DNA of 64,000 nt. It comes from DATAOG01 sp963753685 (GTDB taxonomy: Bacteria > Pseudomonadota > Alphaproteobacteria > Geminicoccales > Geminicoccaceae). This document shows, one piece after another, positions 1 to 8,167 of this stretch. How positions within the stretch are numbered: position 1 is the stretch's first letter; every line of letters starts with the position of its first letter. The notes under the pieces are model-generated. The model had not been told where the DNA came from. It saw nothing but the letters and a program-made list of their open reading frames with translations, and ran no database searches. The stretch spans positions 62,001 through 126,000 of the forward strand of contig CAVWDE010000006.1 in NCBI GenBank assembly GCA_963753685.1, read 5' to 3'. Both the position numbers and the translations under genes were made by a program.

Positions 1-635
1 GTGACCGGCTCCTTGCCGGTGTTCTCGACCCGCTGGCGGACGGTGAACAGGAAGGCGTCGTCGACCCCGACCTCGCGATGGAAGCGCAGGCCCTTCCCGT
101 TGTCCCAGCTGAACGCGACCGGATGGCCGGTGCGCAGCCCGTCGCCTTCGGCCTGCCAGACCGTGTCCTGATCGGGCACGGCCACGCCCTTGTCGGCGGG
201 AACCCAGCCGAACTCGGCGAAATAGGTGTCCGGCGCGCCCGGGGGATTGAGCAGGATCACGTCCGGAGAATCCGGCGCCGTGGTCACCCGGTAGTCCGAG
301 AGGATCACATCGTCGATGCGCCCGCCGGTCAGCGGCAGCGAGCCGTGCACGCGGTCGCCCTGGACCGTCACCCGTGGCGAGCGCGCCAGGACCTCGGCGC
401 GCGTCTGCCCGGCTAGCACGGCCTCGACGCCCGGGGTGACCGCGGCCGGCCCTGCCGGCGCGCCAGCCTGGCCCTGGGTCTGCCCTGGCGTCGCCGCCGG
501 CGCCGTCTGCTCGGTCCGCTGCGCCGGCTGGCGCTGCGATTCCTTCATCCGCGGCAGCTCGTAGAAGTACTGGAAGGCCAGGATGATCGTCACCGACAGG
601 ACGATCGCCAGGATCAGGTTGCGCTGCTCGGGCAT
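1..635 (-). CDS. yidC: Membrane protein insertase YidC (N-terminal part, cut by window edge)
   Basis: YidC inserts and folds inner-membrane proteins, alone or with SecYEG. About 211 residues are present, from the ATG at 635 to the window edge. The N-terminus MPEQRNLILAIVLSVTIILA is the typical uncleaved first membrane anchor. It is followed by a Gln/Pro/Ala-rich linker (about residues 33-65) and the start of the periplasmic beta-sandwich, including TVQGDRVHGSLPLTGGRIDD. The catalytic membrane core lies outside the window. It is downstream of rpmH, rnpA and yidD on the same strand, the classical arrangement. The family assignment rests on the anchor, the periplasmic-domain motifs and this gene order. 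Confidence 0.95.
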   Translation of the reverse strand, partial: MPEQRNLILAIVLSVTIILAFQYFYELPRMKESQRQPAQRTEQTAPAATPGQTQGQAGAPAGPAAVTPGVEAVLAGQTRAEVLARSPRVTVQGDRVHGSLPLTGGRIDDVILSDYRVTTAPDSPDVILLNPPGAPDTYFAEFGWVPADKGVAVPDQDTVWQAEGDGLRTGHPVAFSWDNGKGLRFHREVGVDDAFLFTVRQRVENTGKEPV

Positions 636-684
636 GTCGGCCCCGGCCTCCTCCGCTCCGCACCAGCCGGTCGCTGATCCGCCG

Positions 685-927
685 TCAACGCCCTTGAGCC
701 CTCAATACCCGGCCCCGCTCGGGCTCGGACTCCGGCACCGGATCGTAGCCGGACCCGCCCCACGGATGACAACGTAGGATGCGCCGTAGCGCGAACCAGC
801 CGCCGCGCCGAAGCCCGTGCCGCTGGAGCGCCTCGAGCGCGTAATCGGAACAGCTCGGCAGGTAGCGGCAGCGCGGCCCGATCACCGGCGAAAGCAGCAG
901 GCGGTAGGCGCGGATCGGGACGCTCAC
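685..927 (-). CDS. yidD: Membrane protein insertion efficiency factor YidD
   Basis: YidD is a small membrane-associated protein that helps YidC-dependent insertion. The 80-residue product starts at a GTG whose bases overlap the rnpA stop (GTGA), which fixes the start as VSVPIRAYRLLLSPVIGP. The family signature follows: three cysteines and the blocks CRYLPSCSDYALEAL and CHPWGGSGYDPVP. The N-terminal amphipathic helix is present and the length is normal for the family. The 49-bp gap to yidC contains no other signal that I can see. Confidence 0.95.
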   Translation of the reverse strand: MSVPIRAYRLLLSPVIGPRCRYLPSCSDYALEALQRHGLRRGGWFALRRILRCHPWGGSGYDPVPESEPERGRVLRAQGR

Positions 928-1349
928 GAGCCAGACCGCGACGCGCCCGCCGGACCGCCCGGCCCGCTCGAAGCGGGCGTGACCCGCGCGAACGCGGTCA
1001 CAAGGTCGGAGAGCAGACGATCGAAGGGCCATCTCAGGACCGCCGGACGCGCCACAATCACGTAGTTGTACCCCGGCCGCGCCGGACCTGGCAGCACGGC
1101 GCGGGCCGCGGCCGCGAGCCGCCGCCGCGCGCGGTTCCGGGCGACCGCGTTGCCGACCCGCCGGCTCGCCGTGAGGCCGACGCCGATTTCGGCCGCCGCA
1201 CCCACGGCCGTAGCGCTCGCCGGGCGCGGACCCGCCTGCAGCACGAACGCCGGCGTGACCCAGCGGCGCCGGGTCGCCGCGACCGCGACGAACTCCGCGC
1301 GCCGCTTGAGACGCGTCAGGAACGGCTGCGACCCGTGGGCGCCGGTCAA
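924..1349 (-). CDS. rnpA: Ribonuclease P protein component
   Basis: RnpA is the protein cofactor of RNase P, which matures tRNA 5' ends. The 141-residue product contains the family core GLTASRRVGNAVARNRARRR (the RNR motif that contacts RNA) and an N-terminal LTRLKRRAEFVAVA helix region. The likely start is a TTG at 1349, because no ATG or GTG lies nearer to the conserved N-terminus, so the first 8-10 residues are uncertain. It lies 24 bp after rpmH and overlaps yidD by 4 bp. The C-terminal Gly/Ser/Pro-rich tail is longer than usual. Confidence 0.93.
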   Translation of the reverse strand: MTGAHGSQPFLTRLKRRAEFVAVAATRRRWVTPAFVLQAGPRPASATAVGAAAEIGVGLTASRRVGNAVARNRARRRLAAAARAVLPGPARPGYNYVIVARPAVLRWPFDRLLSDLVTAFARVTPASSGPGGPAGASRSGS

Positions 1350-1373
1350 GGCCTGGCGTGGGCGTGCGGCCGC

Positions 1374-1508
1374 TCAGCAGGACAGGCGCTTGCGGCCCCG
1401 GGCCCGGCGGCGCGCGATCACCCGCCGCCCGCCGACCGTGGCCATGCGCGCGCGAAAGCCATGCCGCCGCTTGCGAACGATGTTGCTCGGCTGATAGGTA
1501 CGCTTCAC
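1374..1508 (-). CDS. rpmH: 50S ribosomal protein L34
   Basis: This 44-residue, very basic protein starts with a GTG and reads MKRTYQPSNIVRKRRHGFRA, then ARMATVGGRRVIARRRARGR, ending KRLSC. That is the complete L34 pattern. It is the first gene of the rpmH-rnpA-yidD-yidC operon. It is transcribed from the strong promoter-like sequence about 40 bp upstream. The GTG start is the only one that preserves the MKRTYQPS N-terminus. Confidence 0.97.
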   Translation of the reverse strand: MKRTYQPSNIVRKRRHGFRARMATVGGRRVIARRRARGRKRLSC

Positions 1509-1546
1509 GGCGGAGCCTCTCGCCAACCCTTGGCAAACCGGTGCGC

Positions 1547-1575
1547 TGTATAGGCCGGGCAGGTCTGCCTGTCAA
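1547..1575 (-). promoter_or_regulatory. Sigma70-type promoter of the rpmH operon
   Basis: Read on the minus strand, TTGACA (1575-1570) and TATACA (1552-1547) are separated by exactly 17 bases. This is the best housekeeping promoter match noticed in the window and sits about 40 bp upstream of rpmH. Function is inferred from consensus and position. Confidence 0.8.
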
Positions 1576-1685
1576 ACCTTGGCCGCGGCCGGTGGACGCC
1601 GGGGGTTCACCGGTTTGTGAGCACGGGCGATTCGGATCGCTCGGGCAATCCGCTATATCGCTGATCCTGGCAAGCGAGGTCGGGT

Positions 1686-2597
1686 ATGGCATGGTCTCAG
1701 GGCGACCATCGGTCGCGGCGCGGCGGGACGAGCAGGAGGCTGATCGCGAAGCCGCTGTTGCGCACCCTCGGCCTGGTCGTGCTGCTGAGCACGAGCGGGG
1801 TGGTCCTGTTGCCGGGCGCGAGCGCGCTCCGGGCAGCGCCGCGCGCCGAGCTCTGGCAGCGCTGGGAGGCGCATGATCCGGCCTCGACCCAGACCATCGA
1901 CCATCACGCCTGGGAGGCGTTCCTGACGCGCTATCTGCGGATTGGCGCCGACGGCGTTCACCGGATCGCCTACAGCCGGGTCACAGCCGCCGACCGCGCG
2001 GCGCTCGACGCCTACATCGCCGGGCTCGCGGCCCTGCCGATCAGCGGCTACAACCGCGACGAGCAGCTGGCCTACTGGATCAATCTGTACAATGCGCTCG
2101 TCGTGCGCGTGGTCCTCGACCACTATCCGGTCGCCAGCATCCGCGACATCGCGCCGTCGTCGGCGCCGGGCAGCGCCGGCCCCTGGGACGCGAAGCTGAT
2201 CGAGGTCGAAGGCGCACCGATCTCCCTCAGCGACATCCAAAACCGCATCCTGCGGCCGATCTGGCATGATCCCCGGATCCTGTACGCGCTCAGCTGCGGC
2301 GCGGTCAGCTGCCCGAGCCTGCAGCCGGAGCCCTATCAGGCGGACCGGCTCGAGCACCAGCTGAGCAAGGCGGCGATGGTCTATATCAACGACCCGCGCT
2401 GCATTCAGATCGATGGCAACCGGCTCAGCGTCTCCAGCCTGTACCGATGGTACGCGGCGGATTTCGGCGGCTCCGACACCGCGATCATCAACCATCTCAT
2501 GGCCTACGCCGAGCCCAAGCTCGCGATGACCCTGGAGCGCTTCGACCGGATCACCGACGACGACTTCGACTGGCGCCTGAACGACGCCACCTCCTGA
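1686..2597 (+). CDS. DUF547 domain-containing exported or membrane-anchored protein
   Basis: A 303-residue protein of the DUF547 family; the biochemical function is not established. A basic N-terminus and a hydrophobic segment at about residues 25-48 (LLRTLGLVVLLSTSGVVLLP) suggest a signal anchor or signal peptide. The conserved block follows: SGYNRDEQLAYWINLYNALV (about residues 118-138), then LSDIQNRILRP, DPRILYALSCGAVSCPSL and VSSLYRWYAADFGG. The Cys pair in LSCGAVSCPS is characteristic. It is divergent from the rpmH operon and convergent with the next gene, so probably monocistronic. A more internal start, just before the hydrophobic segment, is possible. Confidence 0.85.
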   Translation: MAWSQGDHRSRRGGTSRRLIAKPLLRTLGLVVLLSTSGVVLLPGASALRAAPRAELWQRWEAHDPASTQTIDHHAWEAFLTRYLRIGADGVHRIAYSRVTAADRAALDAYIAGLAALPISGYNRDEQLAYWINLYNALVVRVVLDHYPVASIRDIAPSSAPGSAGPWDAKLIEVEGAPISLSDIQNRILRPIWHDPRILYALSCGAVSCPSLQPEPYQADRLEHQLSKAAMVYINDPRCIQIDGNRLSVSSLYRWYAADFGGSDTAIINHLMAYAEPKLAMTLERFDRITDDDFDWRLNDATS

Positions 2598-2619
2598 CCG
2601 CTCTCCGGTCGTGCGGCAG

Positions 2620-4266
2620 CTAGGAGTTGGGCCTGACCGAGACCTTGGTGACGAAGCCGGTCCGCTTGTCGGCTTCGGTGGCGACGAAGAACGCGCTGTC
2701 CTCACCCAGAATGATCTGAGCGAGTGACGGCGCGGAGCCGGCGACCTCGACCTCGGCGATCTGCTCGCCCGTGGTCAGGTCCAGGATCACGAGGAAGAGC
2801 TTGCAATGCTGACCCGAGGGGTCGCAGCGGCGATCGTCGATGTAGATGCGTTGCTGGTCGGATGCGATCGCCGTTCCGGCGCTGGACTGATAGCTGCTGG
2901 TCTCCCACAATTTCTTCAGTGTCCCTGTGTCGTTTCGACGCCAGCCGGCCAGGATGCCATTGATGGTATCGCCAGTGACGATGACGTTGGTATTGAAGGG
3001 ATCTGCCGTCAGCGAGGGCCAGGAGCCGCCGGGAAGCATCGAGGAGTTCGCATTGACTTCTTCAATCGTCGGCGCCGTGGTTTCCGTCTCCTGGGTGAAG
3101 AGCTCGACGGGCGCGGTCACGCCGGCGATCACGGTGTTGTTGTTCTGAAAGATGACGAAATCATCATTGCCCATGTAGGTCATGCTCACGGCCGGGGTCG
3201 TCCCGTCGCCGGCCGTTCGATAGGTCTGCGACCACGCCTCGTCGACTGCGAATGCCGAAGCGCCGATGGCGATCCGCTGGGTGTTCGTCGTGTCCGTCGC
3301 GTAGATGAACTGGGTGCCGTCTTGGGCTGCCGTGGTCAGGCGGGTGGCTCCGACGTTGAGTTGATCGTTCCGATAGCGGATCGTCAGATCGGCGGGGTCG
3401 ACCGCCAGAAGTATGGCCGGCTGCGAGCTGTCGAAGAAGTTGAAGGCTTTGAGAATGATATCGCCGTTGAGCGGCGCCAACGTCATGCCGTTGTACACCG
3501 TGCCCAGCGAGCGCGTCTCGTACCTTGGCAGGTCGAGGGTCCGGGTGATCTCCATGGTGGTGGGATCGATTTCGTAGAGCGTCGAGGTGGCAACCGCGTA
3601 GAGCTTGCCGTTCTCGTGAATGAGAATGGTCCCGGTGTAGTTCAACGTCTGCAAGTTCCCAGGAAAGGCGCTCGTTTTCCCGCGAAAGGCGCTCGTTCTT
3701 GAACTGCAGGCTGCCCCCGGGCCCGATGTGCGGCGCAGGGTATCACGGAACGCGCAGGCGATCTCCTGGCGCAACGCCTTGGCGAACGTCCCGTTGCGGC
3801 CGGAGCTTTGCGACAACTCGAGGATGTCGACGATGGACATGGTTTCCGGGTCGATCTTGGCGACGTAGGGGGTGACCGCTGCCGCTTTCAACGCCTGCGT
3901 CAGGATCAGCCTCGGCGACAGGAGGTCCACGTCGTCCGCCGTGGCGAATGAGAACGGCTCCAGCAGGAACGGCTGGCCGCCCAGCACGAACAGGGCATCC
4001 TTCGCGTAGGTCACCCCCCAATAGGGCGTCTTGGGCAGCTCGACGCTCTGCGTCACCAAGGATTCGGAAGCGACATCTGCCGGCAGGCCCGCCCCGGTGA
4101 CCGCCCCGGTTCGCCAAGCATCGGAACGTCCATAAGGCCAGGTGCTATTGTAGAAGCCGGCGCGCGGCCCGACATCGGACCCGGCGTTCGCGCCGGCAGC
4201 AAACAAGCTCAGCATCGCCGACAGCGCGCAACCGAAGACCGCCTTCAAAGCTTTCGGATAAAACAT
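2620..4266 (-). CDS. Secreted protein, possible beta-propeller, function unknown
   Basis: A 548-residue protein with a clear Sec signal peptide (residues 1-28: basic start, hydrophobic LSAMLSLFAAGANA, then a cleavable Ala site). The mature part is rich in beta-strand and Thr/Asn and has recurring elements such as LYAVATSTLYEIDPTTMEIT, AVDPADLTIRYR and LFLVILDLTTGEQIAEVEVA. These 'D-P-x-T' and 'D-L-T-T-G' strand-turn units are what quinoprotein or YVTN-type propellers look like, but I could not assign a family. The ATG is preceded by GGGAGG. Base composition is visibly less GC-rich than the neighbours. Positions 3662-3704 hold a short imperfect 21-bp duplication encoding TSAFRGK/TSAFPGN. Confidence 0.6.
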   Translation of the reverse strand: MFYPKALKAVFGCALSAMLSLFAAGANAGSDVGPRAGFYNSTWPYGRSDAWRTGAVTGAGLPADVASESLVTQSVELPKTPYWGVTYAKDALFVLGGQPFLLEPFSFATADDVDLLSPRLILTQALKAAAVTPYVAKIDPETMSIVDILELSQSSGRNGTFAKALRQEIACAFRDTLRRTSGPGAACSSRTSAFRGKTSAFPGNLQTLNYTGTILIHENGKLYAVATSTLYEIDPTTMEITRTLDLPRYETRSLGTVYNGMTLAPLNGDIILKAFNFFDSSQPAILLAVDPADLTIRYRNDQLNVGATRLTTAAQDGTQFIYATDTTNTQRIAIGASAFAVDEAWSQTYRTAGDGTTPAVSMTYMGNDDFVIFQNNNTVIAGVTAPVELFTQETETTAPTIEEVNANSSMLPGGSWPSLTADPFNTNVIVTGDTINGILAGWRRNDTGTLKKLWETSSYQSSAGTAIASDQQRIYIDDRRCDPSGQHCKLFLVILDLTTGEQIAEVEVAGSAPSLAQIILGEDSAFFVATEADKRTGFVTKVSVRPNS

Positions 4267-4411
4267 CGCAGACCTCCCAAATGGGCTTCTGCCGCGGCAG
4301 CCGAAACCCCGCGGTTGGCGCCTCTTGGCCTCGAAGGCTGCTTGGTTGCGGCGCGCCAGGCAAGCCTATGCGATGGCCAGCTGTCCTACAACGCGCTTCC
4401 TGTTTATAACG

Positions 4412-5807
4412 ATGGCGATGGCCCAACCGCTGCATTTGCCGTCGCCGCACCGGTCGCTGTCGGCGCGCCTGCTCGTGCTGACGATCGCCTTCGTCTTGCT
4501 CGGCGAGGTGCTGATCTACGTGCCCTCGATCGCGCGCTTTCGTAAGGCCTACCTGGACGAGCGCATCGCCGCCGCCCATCTCGCCACCCTGTCGCTCGAG
4601 GCCGCGGGCGAGCGCGGTATCGATCCGAGGCTCGAGGAGGAGCTGCTGAGCCACGCGGGCGTGCTCTCCGTCACGCTCCGGGAGCCGGCCGCCGAGCTGA
4701 TGCTGGGCAAGCTGCCGGCGGTCCAGAGGATCGTGGACCTGCGCGCCCAGAGTCCGGCCCTGATGATCGACGAGGCGTTCGATACGCTCTGGCACGGCGG
4801 CCAGCGGACCATCCGGGTGATCGGCCCGTCGCCGCAGCGCCCGGCGGTCCTGGTCGACATCAGCCTGCGCGAGGCGGGCCTCTGGACCGCCATGGTCAGC
4901 TACTCCTGGCGCATCCTCACGCTCTCGATCGTGATCTCGCTGCTGACAGCACTCCTGGTCTACGCCGCCCTGCAGGGCATGATCGTGCGCCCGCTGCGCC
5001 GGATCACCGAGAGCATCATCGCCTTCCGGGGGCGACCCGAGGACGTCGAGCGCGGCGCTGCCCGCATCCGATCGCGGCGACGAGATCGGCCTGGTCCAGA
5101 TGGAGCTGCGGCGGATGCAGGAGGGGCTGCGGACGGCGCTCGCGCAGAAGACCCGGCTCGCCGCCCTCGGCGGTGCGGTCAGCAAGATCAATCACGACCT
5201 GCGCAATCTTCTGGCCACCGCGATCCTGCTCTCCGACCGCCTCGAGCAGAGCCAGGACCCCGAGGTCCGCCACGTGGCACCACGCCTGGTCGAGGCGATG
5301 GACCGGGCGGCGCGCCTGTGTGCCGAGACCCTCAACTTCGCCCGGGCCGAGGTGGTGGCGCCGAAGAAGACGCGCTTTGCGCTGGCGCCGCTGCTGGACG
5401 AGGTCGGCCTGGCCGTGCTCGGTCCTGACCAGAGCGGCGTCCACTGGCGCAACGAGGTGCGCGCCGAGGTCATGGCCTACGCCGACCGCGACCAGCTGTA
5501 CCGGGTCCTGATGAACCTGAGCCGCAACGCCGTCCAGGCGCTGGCAGGCGGCGGCGGGCTGATCTCGGTCGGCGCCTGGCAGGCGGGCGACGATCTGGTG
5601 ATCGAGCTCGCCGATACCGGCAAGGGCATCCCGAACGCCGCCCGGGCGCATCTGTTCGAAGCCTTCGCGGGCTCCACCCGACCGGGCGGCACCGGCCTCG
5701 GCCTGCCGATCGCGCGCGAGATCATGCGCGCCCATGGCGGCGACGTCGAGCTGGTGCAGAGCGGCCCCGAGGGCACGGTGTTTCGCTTGACCCTGCCGGC
5801 GCACTAG
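4412..5807 (+). pseudogene. Membrane sensor histidine kinase, split by a one-base frameshift
   Basis: Two-component sensor kinase. The first frame (from about 4412) gives a membrane anchor (SARLLVLTIAFVLLGEVLIY), a periplasmic sensor part, a second membrane helix (LTLSIVISLLTALLVYAAL) and the start of a HAMP-like linker. Near 5050-5080 the reading frame must shift by one extra base. It then continues as DEIGLVQMELRRMQEGL, the H-box KINHDLRNLLATAILL, the N-box RVLMNLSRNAVQAL, and the ATP-lid boxes ADTGKGIP and GGTGLGLPIA. All catalytic boxes are intact, so this may be an assembly indel rather than a dead gene. No response regulator is adjacent. The start is uncertain: ATG 4412 has no obvious ribosome-binding site, and ATG 4325 is also open. 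Confidence 0.8.
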
Positions 5808-5884
5808 CTGTTTGTTGGCGCACCTGCCGAAGAGCCCGCCCGACCGCCGGTCCGGATCGACCGAGCGAAAGGAGTCTCGAGTTG

Positions 5885-6349
5885 ATGCGGTTTTTGTCCC
5901 GCTGGCCCCCGGTCGTCATCTTCTGCGCGCTGATCGCCTGCGCGGGCGGTGCCAACGACGAGCTTGCCGGCCAGCCGGGCCTGCTCGCCAAGGTCAAGAG
6001 CTATTACGACCGGTACGCGATGGAGGAAGGCGGCCTCTGCGGAACGCCGCAGTTCGGCCTGGTGACCGGCAGCAGCATCGAGGAGCAGAGCGCCGATCGT
6101 CTGACCGTGCGCGTGAGCTACGTCTATAGCGACCCGAGCGTCAAGGCCACCCCCTGGGGCCCGTACGCTGTGGGGCCCAACGGCGTTGCCGTTCCGTCGG
6201 GGATCGCGGGCCCGAAAAAGTGCCGCGGCTTCAGCACGCGGAGCTTCACGGTCGCCAGGAACGCCGACGGCCTGGAGGTGATCGGGATGACCGGAGCGCA
6301 GCGCAAGGGCATCAAGATCAACAAGATCGATGCCAGCAAGGTGTGGTGA
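5885..6349 (+). CDS. Small lipoprotein, paralogue of the next gene
   Basis: A 154-residue protein of unknown function. An N-terminal hydrophobic segment ends in a lipobox-like IACAGG (Cys about residue 19), so it is probably a lipoprotein. AAAGGAG lies 5-10 bases before the ATG. The body contains QPGLLAKVKSYYDRYAMEEG, a Cys in GGLCGTPQFGLVTG, CRGFSTRSFTVARNADGLEV and IGMTGAQRKG. The following gene repeats the same pattern, so this is a tandem duplication. I do not recognise the family. The neighbouring type I secretion genes run on the opposite strand. Confidence 0.6.
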   Translation: MRFLSRWPPVVIFCALIACAGGANDELAGQPGLLAKVKSYYDRYAMEEGGLCGTPQFGLVTGSSIEEQSADRLTVRVSYVYSDPSVKATPWGPYAVGPNGVAVPSGIAGPKKCRGFSTRSFTVARNADGLEVIGMTGAQRKGIKINKIDASKVW

Positions 6350-6351
6350 CG

Positions 6352-7047
6352 ATGATCGGCGGGCGGGCCGCGGGCGGGCACGAGGAAGCGGCCTGCCGGC
6401 GCTGGGGCCCGGTCGGCCTGCTGATCCTCGGCCTCGCCGCCTGCGGCGACCCGCGCGACAACCCGGCCTGGTCGCTCGGCGGCGAGCCGGGACTGCTGTT
6501 CATCGTCAAGCAGTACTATGAGCTCAACGCCTTCGAGGAGAACGGCTACTGCCCGAACCCGCTGCTCGAGGGGGTGACCCACAGCCAGGTCACCCAGTCG
6601 GACGGTGGCCCGCTGAAGGTCGAGATCGGCTACTACTACCGTGACGCTTTCCGCACCGACCATGACTGCGACGAGGACCGCCTGCTGCGCTGCGGCGTCA
6701 TGCGCGCGTGCCAGGGCTTCGCCGAGCGCAGTTTCGTGGTCGCCAAGGACAAGGACCAGCTCAAGGTGATCGAGATGAGCGGCCCCAAGCGCGGCTTGGT
6801 CCAGCAGCCGCCGCCGCTAGCCTTCCCGAAAAGCGGCCTCCTTGAGCCGGAAGATCCGGTCGGTGAGGAAGGAGAGTACGGTCCGCTCGCCGGCCATGAG
6901 ATCGACCTCGACCGCCATGCCGGGCACGACGCTGAACCGGTCCTCGCCGGTGCCGAGCTCGGCGCCGTCGGTGCGGATGGTGATGCCGTAGGTGAGCGCG
7001 CCGGTCTTCGGATCGACGGTGGCGTCGGCGGCGATCCGCTCGATTGA
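6352..7047 (+). CDS. Second paralogous lipoprotein, C-terminal end uncertain
   Basis: Starts 2 bp after the previous gene and reads as 231 residues. The lipobox-like LGLAACGD suggests a lipoprotein. GEPGLLFIVKQYYELNAFEE, NGYCPNPLLEGVT, CQGFAERSFVVAKDKDQLKV and IEMSGPKRG align with the upstream paralogue. Homology ends near position 6800; the rest is an unconserved tail antisense to the hlyD-like gene for about 230 bp. A stop lies in each of the other two frames at 6818-6820 and 6843-6845, so a one-base indel just before them may have removed the natural stop. The real protein is probably about 155 residues. Confidence 0.55.
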   Translation: MIGGRAAGGHEEAACRRWGPVGLLILGLAACGDPRDNPAWSLGGEPGLLFIVKQYYELNAFEENGYCPNPLLEGVTHSQVTQSDGGPLKVEIGYYYRDAFRTDHDCDEDRLLRCGVMRACQGFAERSFVVAKDKDQLKVIEMSGPKRGLVQQPPPLAFPKSGLLEPEDPVGEEGEYGPLAGHEIDLDRHAGHDAEPVLAGAELGAVGADGDAVGERAGLRIDGGVGGDPLD

Positions 7048-8163
7048 GCCCGAGAGCGTGCCATAGCGCAGGAAATCGTAGGCCTGGACCTTGATCTTGG
7101 CCGGCTGGCCGAGCCGGAGGTGGCCGATGTCGCGGTTGGCGACCCGGGCCTCGATCACCAGGCTGCCGCCGGTCGGGATCAGCTTCATCAGCGGCTGGTT
7201 GGAGCCCACCGACTGGCCGGGGGTGGTCACGCCCAGGTCCTGGACGATGCCGTCGACCGGGGCCCGGACCACGAGATTGCGGAGCGTCGCCGCCTGGCGT
7301 TTTTGCGCCTCGGCCAGCCGGTCGCGCTCGGCCTTGGCCGCGCTCAGCTCGGCGAGCAGGGTCGAGCGCCACTCGCGCTCGAGGCCGTCGTGCTGGCTCG
7401 CCGCCTCGGCGAGCGCGGCCGTGGCGGCCGCGTGCTGGGCCTCGGTCTTGTGGAGGTCGCCGATCAGATCGCTGAGCTCGCGCTCGAGCGCCACCAGACG
7501 CAGGCGCGGGTACAGCCCCTTGTCCGCCAGTCCCCGGACCGCCTCGAGCTGGTCGCTCAGCAGCCCCTGCCCGTTGTGCAGGCGGACCAGGTCGGCCGCG
7601 ATCGAGGCGAGCTCGTTGCGCCGCTTGCCGATCTCGTGCGCCAGGCCCTCGGCGCGGCTGGCGTAGGCCTGCCGCCGGCTCTCGAGCAGCGCCTGCTGCT
7701 CGGCGACCAGGCCAGGCCGCGCGGCGGCGAGCTCGGGATCGACCAGCAGCTCGTGCCCCCCGGTCTCGGCCTCGAGCCTCGCCGCTTCGGCGCTCTTGAC
7801 CTCGAGGCGACCGGTGAGCTCGGCAAGCTGGGTCCTGACCAGCTCGGGATCGAAGGTCACCAGCGGCTGGCCGGCAACGACCCGCTGGCCCTCGACCACG
7901 TACACCTCGGCGATCCGGCCGCCGTCCGGATGATTGACGATCTTGACCCGGCCGGCCGGCTCGACCTCGCCATGCGCCTGGACCACCTGCTCGATCTCGG
8001 TCAGCGCCGCCCAGCCGAGCAGGCTGCCGAACACCCCCGCGATGACCAGGATCAGGAGGCCGGCGACCGGCGAATGGCCGCGCTCGACCACGCCCTCGGC
8101 ATCGGGCAGGAACTCCGCGAACGGCTGGCTGCCCTTGAGGCTGTGGCGGAGCTTGCCGAGCAT
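6817..8163 (-). CDS. HlyD-family periplasmic adaptor of a type I secretion system
   Basis: Membrane-fusion protein (448 residues) that would link the inner-membrane ABC exporter to an outer-membrane TolC-like channel. One N-terminal membrane helix (VAGLLILVIAGVFGSLLGWA) is followed by the first lipoyl half (VEPAGRVKIVNHPDGGRIAE, VYVVEGQRVVAGQPLVTFDP). A long alpha-helical hairpin comes next (about residues 110-310), then the second lipoyl half (VRAPVDGIVQDLGVTTPGQSV) and a C-terminal beta domain. The start at 8163 is chosen because it lies 4 bp after the exporter stop and gives the normal N-terminus. No TolC gene or secreted substrate was seen in the window. Confidence 0.9.
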   Translation of the reverse strand: MLGKLRHSLKGSQPFAEFLPDAEGVVERGHSPVAGLLILVIAGVFGSLLGWAALTEIEQVVQAHGEVEPAGRVKIVNHPDGGRIAEVYVVEGQRVVAGQPLVTFDPELVRTQLAELTGRLEVKSAEAARLEAETGGHELLVDPELAAARPGLVAEQQALLESRRQAYASRAEGLAHEIGKRRNELASIAADLVRLHNGQGLLSDQLEAVRGLADKGLYPRLRLVALERELSDLIGDLHKTEAQHAAATAALAEAASQHDGLEREWRSTLLAELSAAKAERDRLAEAQKRQAATLRNLVVRAPVDGIVQDLGVTTPGQSVGSNQPLMKLIPTGGSLVIEARVANRDIGHLRLGQPAKIKVQAYDFLRYGTLSGSIERIAADATVDPKTGALTYGITIRTDGAELGTGEDRFSVVPGMAVEVDLMAGERTVLSFLTDRIFRLKEAAFREG

Positions 8164-8167
8164 CGGC

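Noticed and set aside
2596..2610. Terminator GACCG-CTCTC-CGGTC between convergent genes
   Set aside because: Only a 5-bp stem with no U-tract; too weak to call.
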